DNA of 64,000 nucleotides from Monoplex corrugatus. Lineage: Eukaryota; Mollusca; Gastropoda; Littorinimorpha; Ranellidae. The notes beneath the pieces are model-generated. The model had not been told where the DNA came from. It searched no databases and saw nothing but the letters and a program-made list of their open reading frames with translations. A program made the position numbers and the translations under genes. The DNA is taken from NCBI GenBank assembly GCA_030674185.1, contig CM060307.1, forward strand, positions 39,188,280-39,252,279, in the 5' to 3' direction. Below are positions 24,661 to 35,822 of this stretch, piece after piece (position 1 is the stretch's first letter; every line of letters starts with the position of its first letter).

Positions 24661-26436
24661 GCACATTCGTGACTCATGCTCGCAAAACAGAATATAAGTG
24701 GAATTTTTTTAGACAGAAAGTTATTGGTACTACTGGAAAAGGAATGGAATGTCAGTACAATGTTATGTAAAATGAAATCTGTAGAGCATTAAATTTAGAA
24801 GTTGTTGCAAATACGAATGTCACCTTCGCGTGATTGTTGTTTTGAGAAATTTAAGGAGAAAGTTTGAGAACCGACACGGTTAGAAGTATCTTACCAGCAA
24901 AACATGTTTTCTTCTGAAGTACTAAATAATTTTGAATTACTGTTTGCAGCACGCGAAAGTTGACATTACACGTTTCAAAAGGATCTACGAAATGCTGCGA
25001 TAGTGAAAGAAGTCGAGTTGTGGTGCGGTGTGAAAACTATCAATTATGGCGGAATTTCAATGAAGCATCAGCAAGAGGTATCTCCACAGTCAGTCGATTT
25101 AAATACTTTTTAGTGTTAATTTCAGTTTGAAACTTATTTTACTCTTCAAAAACGCCCCAAAGAACAAAGTTCCAAATCTAATCTCAATACCTTCTAGTTG
25201 TACCATTTGCACCATTCTGAGGCTTACGTGCAATTTATCTCCCTTTTTGTGAGAACAGGGAACATGTTTCTTCAAACAAGCAGGTTATCTTTCATCTTTG
25301 ATTTATTTTATTTCAGTTTCAGTTTTGCAAGATGACGTCTCTGTGCTCAGAATGATTTTCATATGCACCGACATCACAAGTGCCATGTGATGATGACCCA
25401 AAATGATCATGACACAAATCTTAAGCCTGTATATAAACCCATGAGCTGGCCAGGTCCTGAGCCTTAACTTCACATATGCGTCATTGATATGGTGTTGCTT
25501 AAATTTAATTACCTTTCTTCATGCAGGTAACCATAAATTGCAGGCCTGGTTGGCACTATACAGGTTTGTTGAGCTGGAGTAAAAATGATATCCAGTTCAA
25601 CGGGAAATTATTGGTCATGTTCATATCTTTGTCCAAGGTCTTGTGTGCTTGTTCCTTTATTGTACGCTGAACAAAAACCATTGAGAATTTTTCTGCCTGT
25701 CTTGTTTTGTTAATTAAATAAGCGTTCTCGTTTTATTTTAGTGCGATTCTGGTTTCCATTTGCTTGAATGCTCATAGTTACTTTGATTAAGATCATGTAG
25801 CTGTAAATTGATTTATCTATAAAGACGGTGGATGTGGAGCGTTTAGTGCGTGTAATTTGTACCAGTTGCTCCGATACACATGGGACTGTGAGCTCTAAGC
25901 CCTATTAGATTACATGATTCAATAATAGTCTTCAAGCGCCAGGCTACAAAATGTTTTTAGCATAGAATTGTGCCACTTGATTACTCATGTGAAGTTGCAT
26001 TAAATTAACTGAATCAGAACCTATAGGGATAGTTTAGTTATTGAATCTGTGGATCCTTCGCCCACAGTTCTTCATTCACGCATGATTTCACATAAATAAA
26101 AAGACAAAATCCTTTGATTACTGCTATTCCTCTTTAGTGCTGTTTCTATTGTGGTTGCTGTTTTTTTTTCTGTCTTAATTTCTGTGTCAGTTCACTGGTC
26201 ATAGAACTATGGATCTTTCTTATCATGCTATAATGATGAATAATGAACGGATTGATAAGCATGTTGGTACAGAGTACTAGTCTAAATTAAGACTGTGACA
26301 GAGCTTGAATTCGACGTAATATGCAAAGAAACTTCATAACTGATGAGTTTGCAATGGACGAATCAGTAATTGAAAAATAAAATAATCAATCTGCCTGAAA
26401 TTTGATATACTTACCGTTGATGTTTCTATTATATTC
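24661..26436. other. Long non-coding stretch, no gene seen
   Basis: About 1.8 kb of AT-rich, mostly non-repetitive sequence with no ORF above 60 codons and no RNA gene or repeat partner I could recognise. It is the least repetitive part of the window, so if a regulatory element or intron is present this is where it could lie; nothing in the sequence shows one. Confidence 0.5.
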
Positions 26437-26880
26437 TTCAATTTTATGTCTGTACTTAATCTTTATATCTGCTGCATTCTTGCGTGTGTTAAAATGCTAA
26501 ATGAAAAGTTCACTTCTCAAGCAAAATCTTCCGCAGAAAACCTATGGGCAAACTGCAGAGGCACAAGGAAATGTTACTCTAGATGACCCAAGATAAAGAA
26601 ATGATGTGCAGGACCCCTATTCTGTTCTCAAACTGAGGTCATTGAAAATACTGTAGCAATCTGCAGACGATCGAAGCAACGGAGGGGAATGTGTTTATAC
26701 AGCCTCGCACAGATGACTTTTGAATAAGTCTAATGGCCAGAAAATACAGAAAAAAGTCTATAATCAGGCAAACACCAGAGGTGAACAAAGTCTGTTGAAG
26801 AGAACAGATAAGACTTTGTTCTTTTCTTCACATGTCACCTGGCGTCATCGAAAAACGACATCCTGCCGTCGTTTAGGAAA
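26437..26880. repeat. Duplicated block E-alpha, copy 1
   Basis: Matches 27787-28190 in the same orientation: shared TGTACTTAATCTTTATATCT, TTCTTGCGTGTGTTA and TTCACATGTCACCTGGCGTC. Diverged, non-coding. Confidence 0.65.
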
Positions 26881-27058
26881 TATAGGAAATCTGTATGTGT
26901 GGTAAAATTATTGGATATGTATGGTCGTTTATGGACTGCAAAGTGTATCGGATTTGAACTAAAAGTCCCAATAAAGGAACTACACAATAGACATATAACT
27001 AGACGTTTAAAGATTCATTACAAATTCTTATCAGTTTAAATGTGAGATACGTCCATAG

Positions 27059-27459
27059 GGGAGGCACCCGATGTTCCCCCAGGTCTATGTTCCCCCAGGT
27101 CTATGTTCCCCCAGGTCTATGTTCCCCCAGGTATAACATGTTATGTCATATGTCATGTCATGTCAAGTGTCATGTCATGTCATATGACATGGCAAATGAC
27201 ATTTCTGTCCTGGGGGAACATCAGGACAGAACTTCGAAATTTCTAGAAATCTAAAATGGAGTAAACTCTGTGTGGGGTGTGTACGTGTGGGAAAAAATCC
27301 CATGCGCACTTTCCGAGCAGCGGCGAACTTCTGCTGGTAGCCTTGGGAACCACGAGCAGTCCGTCGCCACCCGCCCCAGCTGTTTACTATGACACATGGT
27401 ATGACTGGGGGAACATAGACCTGGGGGAACATAGACCTGGGGGAACATAGACATGCTCC
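27059..27459. mobile_element. Non-autonomous foldback-like element F, copy A
   Basis: Bounded by a 9-bp target-site duplication CGTCCATAG (27050-27058 and 27460-27468). The left end is GGGGAGGCACCCG followed by four direct units of the 16-mer ATGTTCCCCCAGGTCT. The right end carries three inverted units and ends in CATAGACATGCTCC. Inside are TGTCATG pentamer-like repeats (27137-27200) and an inverted single unit (27211-27223). It encodes no protein. The left 190 bp and the right 60 bp match copy B (52558-53037), while the middle (about 27252-27395) is unique to this copy. The structure is that of foldback or MULE-type non-autonomous transposons. Confidence 0.85.
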
Positions 27460-27786
27460 CGTCCATAGCCCTAACGGGCTTTCAACGCGAGCTGCATATA
27501 TACTGCAGGCTTAGTGGGACGATTGATAAGACATGGTCCAGTGTCACCATATCATTGGTGGCTCATCAGGGGTACTGTCCATCACCATTATCACAACAAG
27601 TTAACTCGAACAACATAGATATATAGAGAAAGAGGCTGTGAGAAAAACACAGACGTATTACGAGATAAGAGTGTAAGAGACATTAGGACAAATACAAATA
27701 CATACTGAGAGACAGAGAAAGACAGGCAAAGGGTTTTAAACCAGGCACAGAAATTGAAAACCAATACATGCAAAACAGGCATTCAG

Positions 27787-28190
27787 CATGTCTGTACTTA
27801 ATCTTTATATCTGCTTCACTCTTGCGTGTGTTAGAACTCTCTTCAAGTTTGTTTCATTTTCAACCAGCTCTGCACCCGAGTTCGCGTTGGAAGTTAAAAC
27901 AATGTAAGTGAAAAAGAACAAAATAAAAACAAACGCTTGATGTCAACTCATCACAATTTTAGCACTTCACACGAAGCAGATTAATTCATTATCAAGAAGC
28001 GGGTAACAGTGGAAGGAGTCTGCAGGCAAGAAAATACTCAAAGAAAAAAAAAATATTCCAAAATTTAAAAAAATAGCTCCAAGCAGACATCAGAGACGAA
28101 CAATGACAGCTGAAGAAAAAGCTACAACGTCGTTTTACGCTTCACATGTCACCCGGCGTCGGCAAAAAATGACAGCTTGGTCTGGAGTGG
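27787..28190. repeat. Duplicated block E-alpha, copy 2
   Basis: Second copy of 26437-26880. In this copy E-beta follows at 28560. Confidence 0.65.
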
Positions 28191-28249
28191 AACACACAAG
28201 AACTGTAGGCTGTGACACTGTAAGAATATGCATACCGTAGATTGTTTTT

Positions 28250-28400
28250 TTTAAGACCTTGCCAGTGCATAGGGTTTCGTACAGGCTCAGGGAGTCTGCC
28301 TTTTCACTGCGGGCAGATTCTAGTGGAGCGTATATGGAACTGTCTGAGCACGGAGAATTCCTCTTGAACAAACTGCGGACTCCAAACTGCAAAATTAGCT
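28250..28400 (+). repeat. SINE-like repeat S2, 3' part
   Basis: Contains CCTTGCCAGTGCATAGGGTT, CAGGCTCAGGGAGTCTGCC and CTTGAACAAACTGCGGACTC, the 3' half of the repeat seen in full at 59170-59525. Confidence 0.75.
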
Positions 28401-28559
28401 TATGAATTTGCAGTGTGAATGTGTTCCTTTGTTAAGCGGTTGATGTAATCTACTGGAGATGGAGAAGCTTTAGTATGAATCCATCTAAGTGTAAATATTT
28501 TGAAAAATTCGGAATTGTTTCTTTAAACAGCACATACCAAGAATTTAACGTGCACTCCA

Positions 28560-28810
28560 GAAGACGCAAAGACACGAACATCCATGAACAAGATGTGCAG
28601 TCAATTGGGGGCTTGATCGCCTCGCTGATTTCTTGGATTTCATCATATGCTTGAGAGAACTGGGTGAAAGAGCTGAAGCAGGAGAGATGAAAAAGCGGAA
28701 ATGTATCAGAATGCATGTGGAAATGAAAGTCCCCGCTTTTTTTCAAATTGTTTCTCCTCAACGCTCGTCACTGATAAATGCAGCAGGCAGCACTGTCAAG
28801 ATGTTGAGCT
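28560..28810. repeat. Duplicated block E-beta, copy 2
   Basis: Second copy of 24120-24350, with the same peptide-like reading on the minus strand. I do not call it an exon because no splice-delimited frame is conserved between copies. Confidence 0.65.
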
Positions 28811-29215
28811 GTGCGTAACTTAGCAAACTGTGTCAGATTTTCGACTCTGACTTTGATGTGTTCTGTGTCTGTTAGTTTCGGTAAATGACAAATAATCTTT
28901 CTCAAAATTGATGAGTATGCAATATTTCGCTGTGTTTTGTTTTGTCTTATTTTTTGTTACTGTATTTGTCGTTGTCATTCTATGTCAGATGACCTGATAC
29001 TTTGAAACAGAACCGTTCTCACATCTATTCTATTCAATGGCAAATTTGTAGCGAAATTTATAATCTTTTTGCCTGTCATACCAAGGTCAAGGAAACTGTC
29101 AGTAGCATTTTTTTTAGAAACTAGAGTTTTAAAAAAATCACAGCTCTGTCAGCTAAACCACATTTCCTGCCACATAATTCAGTCTGTCATGTGGTTGGGT
29201 CTACATGACTATCAG
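28811..29215. other. Non-coding spacer
   Basis: Unique-looking AT-rich sequence; nothing recognised. Confidence 0.4.
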
Positions 29216-30605
29216 TTCATCAAGCACCTCTTCCACCCTCTTTGTCTTCAGCCACTCTGCATGTCAGTCCAATATCTTCTCCCTGGGTCTACCTGGTGTT
29301 CTTTCCCTCCAGCTTTCCTGTTGTGACCAGGTGCTCCAATTCCCCTTTCATCATAAAATGGCCAATAGATGTTGCCTGCCTTTTCCTAATCTTCCCTATG
29401 AATTATCTTCTTATGTCTGCCTCCATCAAGACTGTCTCGTTTGTTTCCTTTGCTGTCCATGGAACTCTCAACCTTCTTAGAAACTACATCTCAACTGCCT
29501 CAATCTTGCTCTGGCTTTGCTTGTTGACTGTCCACGCCTCACAACCATAAAACAGTATTGGTTCTATATAACATTCAAGAACTCCTTTCCTGATGTTAAC
29601 TGATAGGCATTTGTTGGTAAGAATGCTTGTCATCTTCTGGAATGCTGTTTTGGCTCGGCCGACTCTGCTGGCTATTTCTGATGTGCATTTGCCATCTGGT
29701 GAAATGATCGTTCCCAGGTATTTAAACTTATCAGCCTGTCTCAAGGTTATGCCGTTTGCTGTTATTTTGCATGAGGGATTTCATGTGGAGGTTTTTTCCT
29801 GATTACTATGACTTCAGTCTTCCTGCTGTTTAGTTCCAACCCCTTACCTTTGCTTTCTATTTCTAGTACATTCACAAGATTTTGTAGGTCCCTTTCATTT
29901 TCTGCAATTAGCACGGTGTCCTTTGCATATCGAATGTTATCATTTTCCTCCAACCTTTAATCCAGGGTCTTCCTCTAGATTTCTCATGTTTTCGCCGTAA
30001 AATGAAAACAGGTCTGGTGGTAAAACACAACCCTGTCTGACTTCTCTTTTGATGGTTTGGAAAGAGTTTATATCGTTTATTATTTTCATTGCAGTTGTTT
30101 GTTCCCAACACATATTTCTGATCATACGTAGATCTTTTCCATCAATATTGAGTCTTTCTAGTTGCTTGATCATTTCTTCATGTCTTGCCCGATCGAAAGC
30201 CTTGGTATAATCAACAAAGCATAAATATAAATCCTTATTCATCTCGAGTGACCCCTCTATGATAGTTCTTAGGATGTATATGGCATTACTAGTTCCTTTC
30301 CCTTCCACAAATCCACACTGTTCATCTGATATTTCTCTTTTGATTCTATTCCTTGTCCTCATCATGATTATTCTTAATAGGATTTTTGTTCCATGACTCA
30401 TCAAACTGATTGTGCGATGAAAATTGATTTTGACATTTCTTTGGGGATTTTTCCAGTGTCATGAATCTTATTTAGGAGGACTGTTATTTTTTCAAAACCA
30501 AAATCCTCCAGGGCTTCAATCACCTCTGTAGTAATGTTTGGTCCTGGGGCTTTTCCTGGTTTCATCTTTTTTAGTGCTGCTCTAACTTCAACTTTCATTA
30601 TGGGT

Positions 30606-30616
30606 GGTTCTTCAGT
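30606..30616. repeat. Target-site duplication, left copy
   Basis: GGTTCTTCAGT next to the (CAT)n end of the nested LINE insertion. The same 11-mer is at 30926-30936. Confidence 0.9.
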
Positions 30617-30925
30617 CATCATCATCATCAGTCCCGTAGTCTGGTTGACCGTTGGGGCACCATTGAAGATTTTGCAACCAACTTCCTCCACTCCTCACGG
30701 TCCTCAGCTTTCCGCAGAATGATATTCCATTCAAGGCCAGTCCACTCTCTGATATTGTCTTCCCATCTTTTTCTCTGTCTGCCTCTTCGTCTCCCTCCCT
30801 GAACTGTTCCCTGCAAGACGGTCTTGGCCAGTCCAGATGATCGTGTGACGTGCCCGTACCACCTCAGTTTGCGTCTTTTCACTGAGGTCAGGTCTTCATA
30901 CGGCCCGATGGCGTTTTCGATTCGG
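30617..30925 (-). mobile_element. Nested 309-bp LINE 3'-end insertion, family of 3051-4110
   Basis: Nearly identical to 3054-3365: I see one 3-bp deletion (an extra leucine codon in the other copy) and one substitution. It is 5'-truncated, ends in a (GATGAT)n tail and is flanked by the 11-bp duplication GGTTCTTCAGT, so it is a target-primed insertion into the older LINE. On the minus strand the host frame reads through the duplication (TEEP) straight into the inserted frame (RIENAIGPYEDL), creating a 140-codon chimeric ORF (30628-31050). That fusion is fortuitous. Confidence 0.95.
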
Positions 30926-30936
30926 GGTTCTTCAGT
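30926..30936. repeat. Target-site duplication, right copy
   Basis: GGTTCTTCAGT at the truncated 5' end of the nested insertion. Confidence 0.9.
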
Positions 30937-31647
30937 GTTCTTTCTTATAATGTGTTCTTCGTTTCTGTCATCCTCAAAAAGGTCTTTAATGTACTTTCCC
31001 CATCTCTCTGATATCTTGTCTTTTTCCATGAGAATCGTACCATCTTTCAATTTTAAGCAACCAGTTAATGTGCATGTATTTTTCCTGTGGACAATCTCTT
31101 TGTCTGTACATACCCTGAGGATCCGTTTTGTGTCGGTCTTCTATTTCTTTGCATTTTGTTTTCAGCCAAGCTTCCTTAGCTTCATTGCACCTATTCCTGA
31201 TTTTCTTTGTTGATTTTCCTGTGTATCTCATCGTTTCTCTTTGTCTTCCTCCATCAAGCCTAAAATTTCTTTTGTCATACAGTTCTTTTTTGCTTCCTAT
31301 GTATTCTAGGGATTTCTTCACAAGCTTCATTTATCGAATTTCTCAACTTTGCTCATTGTTCCTCACTGTCACCAGCGTCTTCCAGAGCACTAAATATATT
31401 TTGAGCATGTACGTTAAATTTTTTACGTATCACTTCAACTGTCTTTAAGAGTCCAAGATTTGGTTTGATGTTGCTTTTGGTCTGTTTCCTTTTCCTTCAT
31501 TTCAGCCTAAGTCTTCCCACTACAGGATTGTGGTCACTGTTGCAGTCTGAGCCTGGTAGTGTTTTCGCTGACAGTAAAGAATTTCTAAATCTTTTATTAA
31601 TCAAGATGTAGTCAATCTGATTTTTGGTATTATCTCCTGGACTCATC

Positions 31648-31846
31648 CAAGTCCATTTTTTTCTATTAGGCTGCTCAAACCAGCTGTTTCCCATATGAAC
31701 TCATTCATCTGTGCCCATTCTTCAAGTTTCCCTCCCCTTTCATTTTGTGTACCAAGAGGAGAGAAACTTGTAGAATGGGCACAGATGAATGAGTTCATAG
31801 TGGGAATCATCTATTTTGAGCGGCCTAATAGAAGAAAATGGACTTG
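31648..31846. repeat. Imperfect inverted repeat at the 5' end of the degenerate LINE
   Basis: Arms of about 90 bp (31648-31738 and 31755-31846) around a spacer of about 15 bp. Both arms encode the same endonuclease segment, EWAQMNEFI and then PNR-KWT, on opposite strands. Both copies begin at the same point of the endonuclease sequence. This fits a 5' inversion with duplication or two head-to-head insertions. Confidence 0.8.
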
Positions 31847-31916
31847 CTTCCTCCTTCTGCTGTGTTGCTCGCTCATTGCATTCCTTCTAAAATACAGCCA
31901 CATACGCAACAGCGTG

Positions 31917-31947
31917 TCACACACATACACACACACACACACACGCA

Positions 31948-31981
<34 letters not shown>
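31917..31981. repeat. CA microsatellite
   Basis: CA array with one GCACCA interruption. Confidence 0.95.
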
Positions 31982-32119
31982 TCATTTGTACTGCCACAAA
32001 CCGCTTTACACAATGAATATATACAAATAGCTCTTTGTTATGACCACTTCAACGTAAAGCGAAGTTTAAACTGACATTTTGCAATGGTGAGTTGATAAAC
32101 TCGAGTGAATCAAAGTTTT

Positions 32120-32355
32120 AGAAAGAGAGAGAGGGATAATAAGGGGAGAGAGAGAGGGGGGGGGGAGAGCCAGACAGAGAGAGAGGGACAGAGAGGAAGT
32201 GAAAGAGAGTGAGAATGAAAGACAAAGAGACAGAAACAGAAACAGCCACAAACAGAGACAGAGACAGCCAGCCAGTCAGACAGCCAGCCAGAAAGAGAGA
32301 GAGAGAGAGAGAAATAAGGGAGAGAGAGACAGACAGAGAGAGAAAGAGAGAGTGA
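32120..32355. repeat. GA/GACA/GCCA microsatellite
   Basis: GA-rich array with GACAGA and CAGCCAGC units. Confidence 0.95.
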
Positions 32356-32744
32356 GTTTCAGCCAAATGTATATTGATCTACGGTGCCCAGACTCTAATC
32401 CAGACTCCGTGTCAACTTAAACTTCACTTCACTTTACAGCGGCTGCTGCATCAAAGAACCATCTGTGAATAGCGCCGGTGAATTATGGGGGTGAGTGGGT
32501 GAGTGGCTGAGTGGAGACAAACGGTTATACCACCTACTTCTTCACCATTTTGTATTATTCTGTGCCATCTGTTTGCAAACAGTATTATAATAAAAACACG
32601 AATCTTAGGATTCCAACGTTTTGATGTTACTATGTGAAGGTTTAGAAACAAACAGTGCATACATTCGATTGTATAGACTACATTTTTAGTTCGACAGTGA
32701 GATAGGCATAAACAAACAAAACAAAACAACTCGGAAAAGTATAT

Positions 32745-33170
32745 ACACCTATTAATGCATTCGCGCACATAATCTGAGGAGATGCCCCCGGCGTTGACCA
32801 CTCTTTCCAATTCATCACACAGAAAATTAAAAGAAGAACCTGAATACAAATTTAAACATAACTAAGGATACTATAAAACATACATAAAAATAGGCCTAAA
32901 TTACCTAAAACTGCTTTTGCATACCTCATTTCCCTGAAGCCAAAAATGCACTTAATGTATACATATATACACAATTATCAATCCTAAGAGAAAATATGTA
33001 AGACTTTATCAAACACATACAGGTGAGTGGACCAGCGAGGCAGAAAATGATAGGTAGAAATGACAGATAGAAAAAGAACAAGGCAGAAACAAAGAAAGTG
33101 ACACAAAGAGGAATTTTCCAGCTCAGGACAGAATTCATACCAAAAGAGCCACCGGCATCCCCACGAGGAA
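32745..33170 (-). repeat. Interspersed repeat U, minus-strand copy
   Basis: Inverse of the 19170-19620 copy. It contains CATTCGCGCACATAATCTGA (32758), CATAACTAAGGATACTATAA (about 32857) and ACATAAAAATAGGCCTAAAT (32882). The last segment is the uninterrupted form of the target used by element F copy B. Confidence 0.7.
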
Positions 33171-33194
33171 GTAGCTTTTCTTGTCAGAAGAGAA

Positions 33195-33400
33195 AAACAA
33201 TAAACGATACATAACTATTACTATCATTGCCATTGTAATTGTTATTATGATGATGATGACAATTATTGTTATTATGACTAGTTATTAATTATTATTTAAT
33301 ATTATTGTCATTACTTTATTATTATCATTATCGCTATTATCATTTCATTATCACCAATGTTATCGTTATAATCAGTATTAAGTTATTATTGTGATGATCT
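33195..33400. repeat. ATT/ATC low-complexity tract
   Basis: AT-rich trinucleotide units. Confidence 0.8.
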
Positions 33401-34125
33401 ACAGCAATCTTTCTACTGGTAGCACTCCTTCAATCACGTTATCCGTCCTTTCAAATGAATGATATTGCATACAGAATAGATCGCAGACAAAACCCCACTC
33501 TAAAACGTCAATATTTATAGCTGCAAATGCAATAAACCGTAGTGCCGTATATGAGAAGAAACCTTCGACGGAAGCTCAGAAAGGCAACACTATCTCCCTA
33601 CTGATTAGAATTTCGGCAAAAAAAAAAAAAATTATGAAAAATAAAGAAGCGAAACACGAGCACTTGACGCACATGATAGAATGTCCACTTTTATCAGATA
33701 ACAGAAAGAGGTAGACATCACTTATCCGTTTCACTGACAGTATGGAGAAGATGTGGGTCCTCTTTCCTATCAGAATGCCACATTTTTGTAGATGGATGAC
33801 CCTCTGAACCAACAGTTACAAAACTGGATTTGAGCAAATGTTCTGTATGAATGCCTTCGCCGAACAGCAAACATAACACTGACCAGACAGTCAATGGTCC
33901 CTTTGACACAAATCATGTTAGAGAGGTTAACGGCAGCAAGTGATCACTAGAAACTGTTCTCGTTCTTTAAGAATCGTGAAAAATTGGAACGAACTAGAAA
34001 AGGCGATAACTTTTGCAGAGGCAACGCAGCGCATAGCAGTTAGTCCAAGGGTAAGACATTTAAACTTGCAGTTACCAGTGAGACGGCAAGGATGGGTAAG
34101 ACTCCATGCTAACATGCTCGCTTGC
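33401..34125. other. Non-coding stretch with a weak coding-like island
   Basis: An in-frame island at about 33940-34100 (plus) reads RSLRIVKNWNELEKAI, which faintly resembles C-terminal tails of some LINE proteins. It is followed directly by a TG array. The match is too short to assign. Confidence 0.3.
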
Positions 34126-34147
34126 GTATGTTTGTATCTGCGTGTAT

Positions 34148-34156
34148 ATGTGTGTG

Positions 34157-34243
<87 letters not shown>

Positions 34244-34250
34244 CGTGTCC
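34148..34250. repeat. TG microsatellite
   Basis: Nearly pure TG array ending in GCGTGCGTG. Confidence 0.95.
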
Positions 34251-34427
34251 GTTTGGGTGCAACACAGAGCTAGAGACAGACAAACAGATAACAGACAAAC
34301 AAAGGCAGAGGCAGAAACAGACAGAAGAGGAGGAGGAGGAGACGAAAAGGAAGACAAAAAAGAAGACGAAGATTGGTTTTTGATGGTGATGGTGGTGGTG
34401 ACAGATTTTGTGTTTTGTTTTATTTTA

Positions 34428-34530
34428 CGTTGTGTGTGTGTGTTGTGTGTGTGTGTGTGTGTGTTGTGTGTGTGATGTGTGTGTGTGTGTGTGTGTTTGC
34501 TGGTCGTGTGAGTGTGTGTGAATGTGCTGG
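34428..34530. repeat. TG microsatellite with TTG interruptions
   Basis: TG units broken by TTGTG and GATG. Confidence 0.9.
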
Positions 34531-34559
34531 TAGTGTCACGGTGTAATTCGGGTGTATAG

Positions 34560-35165
34560 GTAGGGGACAATTGGGACGTGTTTGTAATTTGGAGACGTCC
34601 CCAAACTACACAAAATTAAAATTGGCTCAAAATCACAAAATAAGCTTAAAATAATATACCGTTCCGTAAAAAAAAAAATCAATTACGTAATTTTGAAAAA
34701 AATGTCCCCTAATTACTACATATTTTTTTGCCCTTAGTTTCTACTTCCACTGACCCTGTTCTCACACAGATTGAGTCACACAGCTTTTCAATCTTAATTG
34801 GTTTAAAAAGCGTATGTCTTTGGCTTCTATTACTGTCCGAGATTGATTATTTTTTTTTTATGGATTTCTCTCTTGTTATTGCTGTGTAAGTGCTGATGGT
34901 GTTCTTGTTGCTATTTTATCATTTTTCTTTTAAAAGAAAATAACGGATTTTGTTGTCTGGCACTACCATTAATAGATTTGTTGACTGAATAACTTCATTG
35001 TTGTTGATTAATTTTATGGTGTTTTGTTTTGATAGTTTCATACACATTAGTTGTTTTTTTTTAATTGAATGCTGTCTGTGTGGGTTGATTTCAATTGTTT
35101 ATTTATTTATTGTTTTTGTACGTATGTTTGTTTGTTTGTTTATTTACGTGTTTATGTATTCATTT
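34560..35165. other. Non-coding AT-rich stretch
   Basis: No ORF or repeat partner recognised. Confidence 0.4.
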
Positions 35166-35249
35166 ATTTGTATATTGTATCAATCCGCCAGAAGGCGCCA
35201 TAAGTGCTTCACCACAGACCTACCTACATCACACAGACATTAATAGCCT

Positions 35250-35425
35250 TGTCGGACTGTTAAGGGCACTTGAGATATACTGCTCCGAGTTAGGAGTTTG
35301 TTCATGAGGGATTCGTTGCACTCTGACAATCCCTTATGCGCTCCACCAAATCTGCCATGTGCTGTCTGACAGACTAAGCCTGCGTAGAACTGTATGCGCT
35401 GACAAGGTCTTGAAACGGAGGTGGG
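35250..35425 (-). repeat. SINE-like repeat S2, 3' part, inverted
   Basis: The reverse complement contains TCAAGACCTTGTCAGCGCAT, ACGCAGGCTTAGTCTG and CATGAACAAACTCCTAACTC, matching the 3' half of S2. Confidence 0.7.
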
Positions 35426-35637
35426 GGTGGTGGTGGTGGTGAAGGACAGCACCTATGAGACACTTGACTGACACCGCAAGAATGATTAAAACATAAAGAT
35501 GGACAGTGAACTCGCCAGTTTTATTTATGTTGCGGGCTGGAACTGGACTCGAGACATCAGAACTTGAGATCAAGTTCAGATCCAACAGCCATCCAGCCTG
35601 CTCAAAAATGAGCGATAGAAATTCCACCCTAAACTAC

Positions 35638-35822
35638 ACTCACACACACGCGCGCACATACAAACACACACACACGCACGCGCACACATACACATGCACG
35701 CAACAGAGACGCACCACACACACGCGCTAACACGCACGCACACACACACGTACACGCACGCACGCATGTACATACACGCATGTACACACACACGCACGCA
35801 TGCACGCAGACACGTACGCAGC
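35638..35822. repeat. CA array with CG and ATG variants
   Basis: CA repeats with ACGCACGC and ACATGCA interruptions. Confidence 0.95.

Larger units (their letters stand above)
29218..31741 (-). mobile_element. Degenerate LINE with APE endonuclease and RT remnants, host of a nested insertion
   Basis: On the minus strand, in order: the end of an APE-type endonuclease (31497-31694) with NQIDYILINKR and a GSDCNSDHNPV motif containing the catalytic SDH; a linker (30986-31330); an RT start with KKMKPGKAPGPN (about 30590-30540); RT fingers and palm (29940-30404) with CGFVEGKGTSNAI, YTKAFDRARHEEM and REVRQGCVLPP; the palm catalytic box read as RYAKDTVLIA (29762-29953) instead of YADD; and a thumb segment (29484-29744) with KFKYLGTIISPDGKCTSEIA. 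At least three frame changes and the lost aspartate make it inactive. The 3' end stops at about 29218 in an RVEEVL-type codon stretch followed by a short TGATGA-like tail. Fragments of the same family lie at 24516, 47735, 53205 and 60605. Confidence 0.9.

Noticed and set aside
29205..29802. Plus-strand ORFs over the LINE 3' part
   Set aside because: Antisense shadows of the minus-strand RT.
30628..31050. 140-codon ORF as a real fusion protein
   Set aside because: It joins two unrelated LINE frames across a target-site duplication; a by-product of the nested insertion.
33940..34110. LINE C-terminal fragment
   Set aside because: Only a short motif-like similarity with no second supporting feature; kept as a remark on the spacer.
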